This document shows positions 46,493-55,076 of a stretch of 64,000 nt of DNA, one piece after another. The notes under the pieces were generated by a model. It saw only the letters and a list, made by a program, of their open reading frames with translations. It was not told the DNA's origin and did not search any database. A program made the translations under genes and the position numbers. Each line of letters starts with the position of its first letter. The first letter of the stretch is position 1. This DNA comes from Rhodoferax sp. (GTDB lineage: Bacteria; Pseudomonadota; Gammaproteobacteria; Burkholderiales; Burkholderiaceae_C), in NCBI RefSeq assembly GCF_018063565.1, contig NZ_JAGPBB010000005.1, positions 1 through 64,000 on the forward strand, written 5' to 3'.

Positions 46493-47638
46493 TTAGCCGC
46501 GGAAATAATTGGTCGGCACAAACGGCATCGACACCACTTGCATCGGTACCGCCTTGCCGCGCACCATGGCGTTGACCTTGGTGCCCAGCGACGCAAACTC
46601 AGGCGGCAGATAGGCCATGGCGATGGGCTGGTCGATGGTGGGGCCAAGCAGCCCACTGGTGACTTCGCCCAGGCGCTGACCGGTGGCGTCTTGCAGCTCG
46701 CTGTGCTCACGTACCGGAACCCGCTCCAGCGCCATCAGTCCCACACGTTTTCGGGCTAAAGCGCTTGTTCCACCTGCGAGTTGCGCTAGTATTTTATTAG
46801 CACCTGGAAAACCGCCTGCACGCGCGCCACCGGCACGACGCACCTTTTGCATGGCCCAGGCCAGGCCCGCTTCGACGGGCGTGGTGCTGGTGTCGATGTC
46901 GTTGCCGTAGAGCGGCAAACCGGCTTCAAGGCGCAGCGAATTGCGCGCGCCCAGGCCAATCGGTTTGACTTCAGGTTGTGCCAGCAAGGCTTGGGCCAAG
47001 GCCGGCGCGTCGCAGGCGTGCACTGAAATCTCAAACCCGTCTTCGCCGGTGTAGCCGCTGCGGGTCAAAAACACCTCGATGGCTTGCGCGCCCGCTTGCA
47101 CCCTGAAGTAGTCACCGGTCATGAACACCAGCTTTTCAACGCCGGGCGCCAGCCGCGACAGGGCCGCCACAGCCTTCGGGCCTTGCAGCGCCAGCAGTGC
47201 GCGCTCGGGCATCGGGATGACTTCGCAATGGTGGCCGATTTTTGCCTGAATATGTGCAATGTCGGCGGCCTTGCAGGCACCGTTGACGATGACAAAGATG
47301 TCGGCACCCCGGTTGACAAACATCAGGTCGTCAAGAATGCCACCCTCGTCGTTGAGCAGCAGGCCATAGCGCTGTTTGCCCATCGGCAGGTCAATCACAT
47401 CAACCGGTAGCAGCGACTCCAGCGCGGCCGCCGCTTCCGGGCCGACCAGGCGCAACTGGCCCATGTGCGATACATCAAACAAACCGGCCGCGGCGCGCGT
47501 GTGCTTGTGCTCGGCCATCAGGCCGGCGGGGTATTGCACCGGCATCGAATAACCGGCAAAGGGCACCATGCGCGCGCCCAGCGCGATGTGCAGATCATTA
47601 AGGGGGACGCTCAACAGGGGAGCAGGAGACTCGGACAT
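46493..47638 (-). CDS. gcvT: Aminomethyltransferase, glycine cleavage T protein
   Basis: This 381-residue enzyme releases ammonia from the aminomethyl-lipoyl H protein and makes 5,10-methylene-tetrahydrofolate. [40 protein letters not shown] and [15 protein letters not shown] are family motifs. ATG at 47638 ([13 protein letters not shown]). First gene after the glycine riboswitch. [15 protein letters not shown] and [10 protein letters not shown], near residues 280-297, look slightly longer than usual and coincide with a repeat-like stretch (copy L). Confidence 0.97.
   Translation of the reverse strand: MSESPAPLLSVPLNDLHIALGARMVPFAGYSMPVQYPAGLMAEHKHTRAAAGLFDVSHMGQLRLVGPEAAAALESLLPVDVIDLPMGKQRYGLLLNDEGGILDDLMFVNRGADIFVIVNGACKAADIAHIQAKIGHHCEVIPMPERALLALQGPKAVAALSRLAPGVEKLVFMTGDYFRVQAGAQAIEVFLTRSGYTGEDGFEISVHACDAPALAQALLAQPEVKPIGLGARNSLRLEAGLPLYGNDIDTSTTPVEAGLAWAMQKVRRAGGARAGGFPGANKILAQLAGGTSALARKRVGLMALERVPVREHSELQDATGQRLGEVTSGLLGPTIDQPIAMAYLPPEFASLGTKVNAMVRGKAVPMQVVSMPFVPTNYFRG
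46747..46799 (-). repeat. Repeat-like stretch, copy L (inside gcvT)
   Basis: On the coding strand it starts CTAATAAAATACTAGCGCAA and ends AACAAGCGCTTTAGCCCGAA. AAGCGCT-N3-AGCC resembles AAGCGCTGGAAGCC of copies E and H. The patch is AT-richer than the surrounding gene. Less certain than E, G, H, I and J. Confidence 0.45.
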
Positions 47639-47706
47639 CGTGTCACTCCAGGGGGGGCAGGCCAACAAAAAACCATGGCAAAACACACGGACTTGCCATG
47701 GGCTGC

Positions 47707-47956
47707 CCCCGCTGTCCGCTTTACCTGAGAGATTCGCCGGGCGGTGCCACACGGTCAGGTATGGCGGGCTGCGGGTTGCTCCTTCGGTGGGCTGCAGGCG
47801 GTGTGATGCACCGCATGCGGCCTCTCTCCAGTGGGGATACGTTCGCTGCCTTGCGGCGGCATCACGTTTGTCAGTCCTTTTGCCTGAGCGTTCAAACTGC
47901 TGCGATCAGCAACTCTGCGCCTTCGGCGGTTTTCGCGAGGAAAACTCTCTCCTGAC
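47707..47956 (-). ncRNA. Tandem glycine riboswitch upstream of gcvT
   Basis: Two aptamers are readable on the minus strand. Aptamer 1 (47870-47956) is closed by GTCAG/CTGAC and contains GGAGAGAG, CGCCGAAGGCGCA and CTCAGGCAAAAGGAC. Aptamer 2 (47707-47836) is closed by CCCC-A-CTG/CAG-C-GGGG and contains GGAGAG, ACCGAAGGAGCAA and CTCTCAGGTAAAGCGGAC. These are the conserved glycine-binding cores. A 33-nt linker (47837-47869) joins them and can form its own small hairpin; such linkers are usually shorter. It ends 68 nt before the gcvT ATG and should raise expression when glycine is abundant. Confidence 0.93.
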
Positions 47957-47962
47957 CGCCAA

Positions 47963-47991
47963 ATTCTACCTGCTCGGATTCGCGCTTGCAG
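47963..47991 (-). promoter_or_regulatory. Candidate sigma-70 promoter of the gcvTHP operon
   Basis: On the minus strand TAGAAT (five of six -10 bases; 47963-47968) lies 17 nt after CTGCAA (47986-47991). Transcription would begin a few bases before the first riboswitch aptamer, as expected for a riboswitch leader. Confidence 0.5.
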
Positions 47992-48011
47992 TGTTGCGCG
48001 ATGCGGCTGCC

Positions 48012-49010
48012 TTAAATCTGATGACAGTCATTGCCATAAAACCAAACCTGGTTGCGACCTGCCTGTTTGGCGTGGTACATGGCTGTATCCGCTCGTCCAA
48101 TCAGCTTTTCCAAATCAACCGAATTGCCCCTGTACAAAGTGACGCCAATGCTGGCGGTGCAACAATGTTGAACGTAGTTATCGGTCCGCCCCTCGTGTTG
48201 CACCGTCAGCATGAAAGGTTCGGCCAATGTGACGCGGATTTTCTCAGCGACTTGGCCGGCGATTCTCTTGGATTCGTCTTCATCGATGCTCAATTCACTG
48301 AGCATCACGACAAATTCGTCGCCACCGAAACGGGCGACCGTATCCTCCGCCCGAACGCTGTTTTTCAGTCGCGCCGCCGCTTCAACAAGCAGTGCGTCAC
48401 CGACCAAATGTCCGCTCTGATCGTTGATGGTCTTGAAGTTGTCCAGGTCCAGAACCATCAATGATCCATGAATGCCGTTGCGGTCACTGGCGGACATACT
48501 CTGTGTCAGACGATCCACGAGCAACCGGCGATTGGGCAAATGGGTCAGCGCGTCGTAAAAAGCCAGCTGTCGCACGCGCTCCTGCATTTGCTTGCTCTCG
48601 GTGATGTCGATCATGAAGCCGCTCCAGACAACGATCCCTGTCTCGGTCGCTGGATTTGGTCTTGAAGACAGATGAATCCACTTGATGCAGCCAGACCGCG
48701 TTCGTATCCTGAACTCGGAGGTAAACGCTTTGCCCTCCCTGTTGGCCGCGACATCCTCGTCTTTGACTCGCTGCAGATCCTCATCCAGTACCAGAGCCTC
48801 AAACAGGCTTGCATCGGCCAAAAGATCTTTTTCATTGAGTTCGAGAAGTTCACGGCATTTCGGTCCGACGAAAACCAGTTCGCGTCGTCCATCCGGCAGC
48901 ATGACGTATTCGTAGAGCACGCTGGGCAAAATGGTCGTAAACCGTCTCAGACGCGTCTTGCCCCAGTCGGGCGGTACCAAGGTTTGGACTGGAATGTTTT
49001 CATGCATCAT
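48012..49010 (-). CDS. PAS-GGDEF diguanylate cyclase
   Basis: This is a 332-residue soluble protein. A PAS domain fills residues about 25-145 (FRIRTRSGCIKWIHLSSRP and GFMIDITESK at its end). The GGDEF domain follows, with RFGGDEFVVML at the active site and an RAED I-site five residues upstream; both signatures are complete, so it should make cyclic di-GMP. No membrane segment. AGGAG is 7 nt before ATG 49010; a second ATG follows directly. Divergent from the AraC gene with 214 nt between, so that regulator may control it. Confidence 0.9.
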   Translation of the reverse strand: MMHENIPVQTLVPPDWGKTRLRRFTTILPSVLYEYVMLPDGRRELVFVGPKCRELLELNEKDLLADASLFEALVLDEDLQRVKDEDVAANREGKAFTSEFRIRTRSGCIKWIHLSSRPNPATETGIVVWSGFMIDITESKQMQERVRQLAFYDALTHLPNRRLLVDRLTQSMSASDRNGIHGSLMVLDLDNFKTINDQSGHLVGDALLVEAAARLKNSVRAEDTVARFGGDEFVVMLSELSIDEDESKRIAGQVAEKIRVTLAEPFMLTVQHEGRTDNYVQHCCTASIGVTLYRGNSVDLEKLIGRADTAMYHAKQAGRNQVWFYGNDCHQI

Positions 49011-49224
49011 CGTTTCTCTCCTTCAGGGGGGGCTTTGCGCTCAAGTCCCGATGCGGCATCACAAACAGCAAGTCATCAGCCTGCAGAAAGTCGCTGCCCG
49101 CATGGATGGTGAACACCGTAGGCTTGACGGGAATTTACGCAGAAACCGCCCTTCAGGCTTGACCAGGCGCGCCTTTCGCATGACCATTCGTGCCAACTTC
49201 AATTATTGTGACCAAAGGGCATCC

Positions 49225-50274
49225 ATGGCCAAATCAAAAAGTACGCTGGCGACGGTCTGGCTGATGGTGTTGCGCCTGATGGAACTGCATGGTCTGGATT
49301 CGCAGCAGCTCATCGCAGAACTGGGTGTTTCCGCGCAAACTCTGTGCGATGTTCAGGCCCGTATTCCCGCCCGAGTGGCTGATCTGGCGTTTGAAAGAGC
49401 CATGCAACGCCTGCCCGATCCGGCTTTCGCGCTCAGGGCCAGCGAGTGCTGGCACCCTTCGAACCTGGGAACCATGGGCTATGCCTGGTTGTCAAGCCGA
49501 ACATTGCACACGGGCCTGAAGCGTCTGGAACGCTTCTCCAGGATCATTGGCGATGATTTCAGCTACGAGGTGCGTGAGGATCAAGACGGTTTGCACGTTA
49601 CTCACGACCATGGGCGTGGCGACAACCCGGTCGGCCACGTCATGACCGACTTTACGCTGTCGATCATTTTTGACATGTGTCGTAGCAATTTTGGCAGTCG
49701 ACTCAGCGCCAGGCAGGTCCAGCTTCGACGCCCATGGCCTGCCAACACAGCACCGTGGGAAGCTTTTTTTGGATGCGCTGTGCAGTTTGGCGCCAACAAA
49801 GATAGTTTCTTGATTGATTCGGCTGCGGCCAATGCGCCTTTGACTTCGGCCAACAGCCTTCTGGCCAATACCTTCGATGTCCTGCTGAGCGAGCAACTCG
49901 ATCGCTATTTTCAGGATGACATTGTGAGCCGTTGCAAGACTTTTTTGCTGCGCGAGCTGACTTCTGGGCCACCATCGGCAATCAGCACCGCCGCTGGGCT
50001 GGCAATGAGCCAGCGCAGTTTCCAGCGCCGATTACGCGAACTGGGACTGACCTATCGGGAGTTGCTCGATCAAACTCGCCATGAACTGGCACGGCGCTAT
50101 CTGGACGATCCTGCCAAGTCAGTGACAGAGATCACTTTTTTGCTCGGCTTCTCAGAACAAAGCGCTTTTACCCGTGCCTTCAAGCGCTGGAGCGGCACCT
50201 CGCCATCTGGCTACCGCGGGACCCCCGTCACCGATTCGCTTGCTCAAAGGCGACTGCACGGGCCGACCGGATAG
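49225..50274 (+). CDS. AraC-family transcriptional regulator with arabinose-binding-like N-domain
   Basis: This is a 349-residue regulator. Residues about 20-205 match the Arabinose_bd domain of the OruR/ArgR-like and VirS-like AraC proteins (ASECWHPSNLGTMGYAWLSS). The C-terminal DNA-binding domain has two helix-turn-helices: AAGLAMSQRSFQRRLRELGL and SVTEITFLLGFSEQSAFTRA, followed by FKRWSGTSPSGYR. ATG 49225 has AAAGGG 5 nt upstream. Divergent to the PAS-GGDEF gene; ligand unknown. Confidence 0.88.
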   Translation: MAKSKSTLATVWLMVLRLMELHGLDSQQLIAELGVSAQTLCDVQARIPARVADLAFERAMQRLPDPAFALRASECWHPSNLGTMGYAWLSSRTLHTGLKRLERFSRIIGDDFSYEVREDQDGLHVTHDHGRGDNPVGHVMTDFTLSIIFDMCRSNFGSRLSARQVQLRRPWPANTAPWEAFFGCAVQFGANKDSFLIDSAAANAPLTSANSLLANTFDVLLSEQLDRYFQDDIVSRCKTFLLRELTSGPPSAISTAAGLAMSQRSFQRRLRELGLTYRELLDQTRHELARRYLDDPAKSVTEITFLLGFSEQSAFTRAFKRWSGTSPSGYRGTPVTDSLAQRRLHGPTG

Positions 50275-50285
50275 CCCGGTGCGCG

Positions 50286-51977
50286 TCACATCTCCGAATA
50301 ATTCGGCCCGCCCCCGCCCTCAGGCGTGACCCACACAATGTTCTGTGTCGGGTCCTTGATGTCGCAGGTCTTGCAGTGCACACAGTTGGCCGCGTTGATC
50401 TGCAAGCGGTCGGTGTTGTCGGCGTTCTTGACAAACTCGTACACACCAGCCGGGCAGTAACGTGCCTCGGGACCGGCATATTTGGCCAGATTGACCTTCA
50501 CCGGTACCGCGGCGTCTTTCAGTGTCAGATGCGCCGGCTGATTCTCCTCATGCGCGGCACTGCTGATGAACACACTGGAGAGACGATCAAACGTCAGCTT
50601 GCCATCGGGCTTGGGGTACTCAATGGGCTGGCATTCAGCCGCCGGCTTCAAATATTCATGATCCGGTTTATCGCGCCGGATGGTCCAGGGCATGTTGCCA
50701 CCCAGGCTGAACTGCTCGATGCCATTCATCAACGTGCCCACCCGCAGACCGTATTTGAACCAGGCCTTGAAGTTGCGTGACTTGTTGAGCTCGGTGTAGA
50801 GCCAGCTCTCGCGGAAAGATTCAGGGTAGGCGTTGAGTTCATCCTGCGCACGGCCTGCGATGACGGCCTCATAAGCCGCTTCAGCGGCGAGCATGCCCGA
50901 CTTGATCGCCGCATGGCTGCCCTTGATGCGGCTGACATTGAGGTAACCCGCATCACAACCCACCAGCGCCCCACCCGGGAACACTGTCTTTGGCAAGGCC
51001 ATCAGGCCACCAGCGGTGATGGCGCGGGCACCGTATGCTATTCTTTTCGCGGTGACTTCCCCTGCCGAGTTTTCCAGGTACCAACGGATGTTGGGGTGGG
51101 TCTTCCAGCGCTGGAATTCCTCAAACGGGCTCAGGTACGGGTTGGCGTAATTCAAGCCGGTGATGAAACCCATGGCTATTTTGTTGTCTGCCATGTGGTA
51201 CAGGAAGGAGCCACCATAGGTTTTGTCATCCATCGGCCAGCCCGCAGTGTGCAGCACCAGGCCGGGTTCATGTCGGGCCGGGTCCACTTCCCACAGCTCC
51301 TTGATGCCGATGGCATAGCTTTGCGGATCACAGCCGGCATCGAGCTGGTATCTGGCAATGAGCTGTTTGCCCAGGTGGCCACGTGCGCCTTCAGCGAAGA
51401 TGGTGTATTTGCCCAGCAGTTCCATGCCGAGCTGGAAGTTGGGGCCGGGCTCGCCGTTTTTCTCCACGCCCAGGTTGCCGGTGGCCACGCCTTTGACCGC
51501 ACCGGCGACGTCATACAGCACTTCGGCGGCGGTAAAGCCTGGGAAGATTTCCACACCCAGCGCTTCCGCCTGGGTCGCCAGCCAGCGGGTGAGTGCGCCC
51601 AGGCTGATGATGTAGTTGCCGTGGTTCTGGCTGCACTGAGGCAGGAACAGGTTGGGGGTGCGGTAGCCGGTGGTTTCACTGAGAAACAGCATGGCCTCTG
51701 CCGTGACGGGCTGGTTCAGTGGGGCACCGTCGGCTTTCCAGTTGGGCAGCAGTTCTGTGAGTGATTGCGGGTCCAGCACGGCCCCTGAGAGGATATGGGC
51801 ACCGGGCTCGGAGCCTTTTTCCAGCACCACCACGGAGATCTCTTTGCCATGTTCTGCGGCAAGCTGTTTCAGGCGGATGGCCGTCGACAGGCCGGCGGGG
51901 CCACCCCCGACCACGACCACGTCGTAGTCCATCGATTCGCGGGGGCCGTGTTGGGTCAGGATTTCCTCGTTTGTCAT
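50286..51977 (-). CDS. etfQO: Electron transfer flavoprotein-ubiquinone oxidoreductase
   Basis: This 563-residue membrane-associated flavoprotein passes electrons from reduced ETF to ubiquinone, serving acyl-CoA dehydrogenases. FAD site VVVGGGPAGLSTAIRLK; GFITGLNYANPYLSPFEEFQ; GCDAGYLNVSRIKGSHAA. The [4Fe-4S] ferredoxin-like C-terminus holds YCPAGVYEF and NCVHCKTCDIKDPTQNI. ATG 51977 starts MTNEEILTQHGPRESMDYD. Divergent from the SDR gene across a palindrome at 52076. Fits with the scoAB and thioesterase genes nearby. Confidence 0.96.
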   Translation of the reverse strand: MTNEEILTQHGPRESMDYDVVVVGGGPAGLSTAIRLKQLAAEHGKEISVVVLEKGSEPGAHILSGAVLDPQSLTELLPNWKADGAPLNQPVTAEAMLFLSETTGYRTPNLFLPQCSQNHGNYIISLGALTRWLATQAEALGVEIFPGFTAAEVLYDVAGAVKGVATGNLGVEKNGEPGPNFQLGMELLGKYTIFAEGARGHLGKQLIARYQLDAGCDPQSYAIGIKELWEVDPARHEPGLVLHTAGWPMDDKTYGGSFLYHMADNKIAMGFITGLNYANPYLSPFEEFQRWKTHPNIRWYLENSAGEVTAKRIAYGARAITAGGLMALPKTVFPGGALVGCDAGYLNVSRIKGSHAAIKSGMLAAEAAYEAVIAGRAQDELNAYPESFRESWLYTELNKSRNFKAWFKYGLRVGTLMNGIEQFSLGGNMPWTIRRDKPDHEYLKPAAECQPIEYPKPDGKLTFDRLSSVFISSAAHEENQPAHLTLKDAAVPVKVNLAKYAGPEARYCPAGVYEFVKNADNTDRLQINAANCVHCKTCDIKDPTQNIVWVTPEGGGGPNYSEM

Positions 51978-52075
51978 GGTGTTTCTCGCTTGATAATGGG
52001 CAGCGCCAGCCACCCGACACATGGGGCCTGAAATCTCAGAGCCACAGCAATTTTAGGCGGGTGAATGTGCTCATA

Positions 52076-52093
52076 ATAGGACGATCGTTCTAT
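52076..52093. promoter_or_regulatory. TetR-type operator-like palindrome between etfQO and SDR genes
   Basis: ATAGGACGATCGTTCTAT is an 18-bp palindrome with one mismatched pair. It is centred about 28 nt before the SDR ATG and about 107 nt from the etfQO start. The ACGATCGT core with AT flanks is the form of many TetR-family operators. No TetR gene is in the window. Confidence 0.5.
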
Positions 52094-52111
52094 AAAAATG
52101 GAGAATTGACG

Positions 52112-52894
52112 ATGGCATACAGCATGGATTTGTCGGGCCGGGTGGCCTTTATCACAGGGGCATCCAGTGGTTTGGGTGCCCAGTTTGCCCGCACCTTGTC
52201 GGCCGCAGGTGCGGCGGTGGTGTTGGCCAGCCGCCGCATTGAGAAACTGAAGGACTTGCGGGCCCAGATTGACGGCGAGGGTGGCGACGCCCATGTGATT
52301 GAACTGGATGTCACCGACCATGGCTCCATTAAATCGGCGGTGGCCCATGCCGAGACCGAGGTCGGCTCGATCGACATTCTGGTCAATAACTCAGGCGTCA
52401 GTACCACCCAGCGCATCCAGGACGTGAGTGAGCGCGACTTTGACTACATGTTTGGCACCAACGTGAAAGGCGCTTTTTTTGTCGCGCAAGAGGTGGGCAA
52501 GCGGATGCTGGCGCGCGCACAAGGCGCTGCACCGGGCAGTTACACCGGCGGGCGCATTGTCAATGTGGCGTCGATGGCGGGTTTGCGGGTGTTGCCCAAA
52601 ATTGGCGTGTATGCCATGAGCAAGGCGGCTGTGATCCAGATGACCAAGGCGATGGCACTGGAGTGGGGCAAGTTTGGCATCAACGTCAACGCCATTTGCC
52701 CGGGTTATATCGACACCGAGATCAACCATGCCCACTGGCAGACTGAGCAGGGGCAAAAACTGGTGCAAATGCTGCCGCGCAAACGTGTGGGCCATCCACA
52801 CGACCTCGACGCCCTGCTGGTGATGTTGTGCTCGGATCAAAGCCATTTCATCAATGGGGCGGTGATCTCTGCCGATGACGGTTTTGGCGTCTAG
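52112..52894 (+). CDS. Short-chain dehydrogenase/reductase
   Basis: This is a 260-residue classical SDR. TGASSGLGAQFA binds the nucleotide; LVNNSGVS is the NNAG equivalent; catalytic serine is in VNVASMAG and YAMSK is the YxxxK pair; PGYIDTEIN follows. Arginine pairs after beta-2 (ASRRIEKLKD) suggest NADP preference. GGAG at 52100-52103 is 8 nt from the ATG. Likely substrate is a hydroxy- or keto-acyl compound, inferred from the neighbouring acyl-CoA genes. Overlaps the following transporter gene by 20 nt. Confidence 0.92.
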   Translation: MAYSMDLSGRVAFITGASSGLGAQFARTLSAAGAAVVLASRRIEKLKDLRAQIDGEGGDAHVIELDVTDHGSIKSAVAHAETEVGSIDILVNNSGVSTTQRIQDVSERDFDYMFGTNVKGAFFVAQEVGKRMLARAQGAAPGSYTGGRIVNVASMAGLRVLPKIGVYAMSKAAVIQMTKAMALEWGKFGINVNAICPGYIDTEINHAHWQTEQGQKLVQMLPRKRVGHPHDLDALLVMLCSDQSHFINGAVISADDGFGV

Positions 52895-53819
52895 CACGAC
52901 CGCGCCATCCACCCGACAACTGGGTCTTGGTGTGGCTGCGGGTCTGGCAGCGGGGGCCCTGTGGGGAATGGTGTTTGTGGTGCCCCGCATGACGCCCGGC
53001 CTGTCGTCGGTCGATCTGACGGCGGGGCGATTTGTCAGCTACGGTGCCATGGCGGCGCTGGCCATGGCCTTCACCTGGCGCAAACACCGCTGGCCAAGTC
53101 CGGCCCAGGCTGCCAGCGCCCTGGGCATGAGTGCGCTTGGCGCCACCGGCTATTACCTGCTGCTGGCGCTGTCCATCAGCGCGGTGGGCTCGGAGGTGCC
53201 GACCCTGATCATCGGAACCATTCCGATCTGGGTCATGTTGCTGGGTAAACCACAGGGCTTGAGATGGGCCGCGCTGCTGCCGGGTTTGCTGCTGACGGCG
53301 GGTGGCCTGGCGCTGATGATGCAGCACACTTGGGCCCATGCCAGCATGGGCATCACCGGTGGGCAGGAGTTCTGGTGGGGTGTGGCTTTGGCGCTGGCAG
53401 CCATGGTCAGCTGGACTGCCTTTGCGTTGCTGAATGCCGCCTGGTTGCGACGGCATCCGCTGGTCAGCGCTACCGAATGGAGTAACTGGTTGGGTATTGC
53501 CACCGGTTTGGGTGCCGTGTGCTTGTGGTTACTTCTGGGTTCGGAGTCAAATGACCTTCTGGCGCTGGATGGGAAAGCCTTTATAGCTCTTGTTTGTATA
53601 GCTACTGGGATTGGTTCAGGCTGGGTTGCCAGCATTTTGTGGAACCTGGCCAGCCAGCGACTGAGTGTCAGTTTGTGTGGGCAGCTGATCGTGAGCGAGA
53701 CCTTGTTTGGCCTGATGTATTCGTTCGCCTGGGACGGTCACTGGCCGGCGTCGGTCCAGTGGCTGGCGGCACTGCTGTTTACGCTGGGTATAGTGGCGTC
53801 CATTCAAGCGCACCGTTAG
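52875..53819 (+). CDS. EamA/DMT-family transporter
   Basis: This is a 314-residue membrane protein with about ten helices in two EamA repeats: LAAGALWGMVFVVPR at the start and LIIGTIPIWVMLLG at the end of the first, AALLFTLGIVASIQ at the very end. The group exports amino acids or metabolites; the substrate is not predictable. The first codons overlap the SDR end, giving translational coupling. An AT-rich patch near codons 233-246 may be a degenerate copy of the short repeat. Confidence 0.85.
   Translation: MTVLASSTTAPSTRQLGLGVAAGLAAGALWGMVFVVPRMTPGLSSVDLTAGRFVSYGAMAALAMAFTWRKHRWPSPAQAASALGMSALGATGYYLLLALSISAVGSEVPTLIIGTIPIWVMLLGKPQGLRWAALLPGLLLTAGGLALMMQHTWAHASMGITGGQEFWWGVALALAAMVSWTAFALLNAAWLRRHPLVSATEWSNWLGIATGLGAVCLWLLLGSESNDLLALDGKAFIALVCIATGIGSGWVASILWNLASQRLSVSLCGQLIVSETLFGLMYSFAWDGHWPASVQWLAALLFTLGIVASIQAHR
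53576..53610 (-). repeat. Repeat-like patch, copy M (inside EamA transporter gene)
   Basis: On the minus strand GTAGCTATACAAACAAGAGC, then TATAAAGGC, resembles AAAACAAGAGCT-N-TCAGCGC of copies B and G. It falls in a transmembrane segment (AFIALVCIATG). Uncertain. Confidence 0.3.
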
Positions 53820-53852
53820 CTGCACGGGTCAGCACATGGGCAGAAAGACACG

Positions 53853-54272
53853 ATGAAGTACGAGATTCCCGAAGCAAAAAAACTGGTGTTTGAGTCGCTG
53901 ATCCCGATTCGCTGGGGCGACATGGACGCGATGGGGCACGTCAACAACACGACCTATTTCAGATACCTGGAAACCATCCGCATCGACTGGTTGCGCAGCA
54001 TTGGCGGCATGCCCAATCCGCTGGGGGAGGGGCCGGTGATCGTCAATGCGTTTTGCAATTTCTACAAGCAGCTCGAATACCCCGGCGAGGTGCTGGTCAA
54101 GATGTACACCAGCAACCCGGCGCGCACCACCTTCGAGACCTGGGGCACCATGGCGCTGCCCGATGCACCAGACGTGATCTGTGCGGCCGGTGGCGCAACC
54201 ACCATCTGGGTTGACTTCCCGAAACAGAAAGCCATCGAGCTGCCGCAGTGGATGCGCAGCATCGTCAGCTAG
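53853..54272 (+). CDS. Acyl-CoA thioesterase, 4-hydroxybenzoyl-CoA thioesterase fold
   Basis: This is a 139-residue hot-dog protein. RWGDMDAMGHVNNTTYFRYL contains the catalytic aspartate and the HVNN motif of FadM/YbgC-like thioesterases. It hydrolyses an acyl-CoA to free acid and CoA; chain length is not predictable. AGAAAG before the ATG is a modest ribosome site. Convergent with the DUF2934 gene. Confidence 0.9.
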   Translation: MKYEIPEAKKLVFESLIPIRWGDMDAMGHVNNTTYFRYLETIRIDWLRSIGGMPNPLGEGPVIVNAFCNFYKQLEYPGEVLVKMYTSNPARTTFETWGTMALPDAPDVICAAGGATTIWVDFPKQKAIELPQWMRSIVS

Positions 54273-54283
54273 AAAGTGGGTTG

Positions 54284-54739
54284 TTAGCCGAGAAAATGAC
54301 CGCTGCCAATCAGGCGGTCCACCTCGGCCTCGGCCGCCAGCCAGTCGTTCACCGGATCACCCAGCGTAAAGCCGCGGCGTTCGGCGATATAAAAGGCCGC
54401 CACCGCAACGTAATGATTCCGTTGCTCGGAGCTCATCGCGGGCTTGGGTGCAGTGGACGGTTTCAGCTGGGTCTGCGCCGCTGCGGTTTTCTTGACCGCA
54501 GGTTTCTTGGCTGTTGCCTTGACGGGTGCAGGCGCCGGCACTGCCTTTTCGGTCACCACGGCTGGTGTCGCTGCCACGGGCGCGGGCATGGGTGCAAAGG
54601 TGGTTTTGATGACGGGTTTGACCGCCGGGGTTTTGGCAGCGGCTGTCTTGGCTGTCGTTGTTTTGACAGCGGCTACTTTCTTGGGCGCTGCGCTGTCAGT
54701 TGCTGCCGTTTTGCTTGGGGCTTTGGTAGTCGTGACCAT
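54284..54739 (-). CDS. DUF2934 protein with lysine/alanine/proline-rich histone-like tail
   Basis: This is a 151-residue protein. Residues 1 to about 105 are low-complexity A/K/P/T sequence (KKVAAVKTTTAKTAAAKTPA and VKATAKKPAVKKTAA), like histone H1-type or phasin-type tails. The C-terminus, YVAVAAFYIAERRGFTLGDP, then VNDWLAAEAEVDRL, is the DUF2934 domain. ATG 54739 has GGAGAG close upstream. The basic tail suggests DNA or polyphosphate binding; function is not established. Repeats in the tail make length variation likely. Confidence 0.8.
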   Translation of the reverse strand: MVTTTKAPSKTAATDSAAPKKVAAVKTTTAKTAAAKTPAVKPVIKTTFAPMPAPVAATPAVVTEKAVPAPAPVKATAKKPAVKKTAAAQTQLKPSTAPKPAMSSEQRNHYVAVAAFYIAERRGFTLGDPVNDWLAAEAEVDRLIGSGHFLG

Positions 54740-55076
54740 GGCGTCTCTCCTGGGGGTTGAAGTAAGGTTAAAGTAAGTTGATTGTGGAGTGCCCGCATCA
54801 CATTCGTTTTGATGCAGGTCATGAAAACGATTCAGCAAAACCCGTGCCAGTCATAAAGTGACCACGAAGAACGCAGTGCCAGGACCGGATTGCTGATGTT
54901 TGAGCCTGAGGATTTTCGCATGAGTCCGGAAGGCCGGATTTCCTGGCGGTGACCTGCCATCAGATGTTGGCGCAGTGCCATCGCCATCGCGTCCTGGTAA
55001 AACGTTCAAGCCCCGAAAAAACACCGCCGAAGCTAGTATGCTCTGCGCCAGATTGATTTTGCAAGGAGAACATGGC
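54740..55076. other. Non-coding gap between DUF2934 and scoA genes
   Basis: About 335 nt without a supportable gene; it must hold the divergent promoters. TTGATGCAGGTCAT (54809-54822) matches the FNR/ANR box at eight of ten specified bases and could bring oxygen control to either gene. No terminator or repeat copy was seen. Confidence 0.35.
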
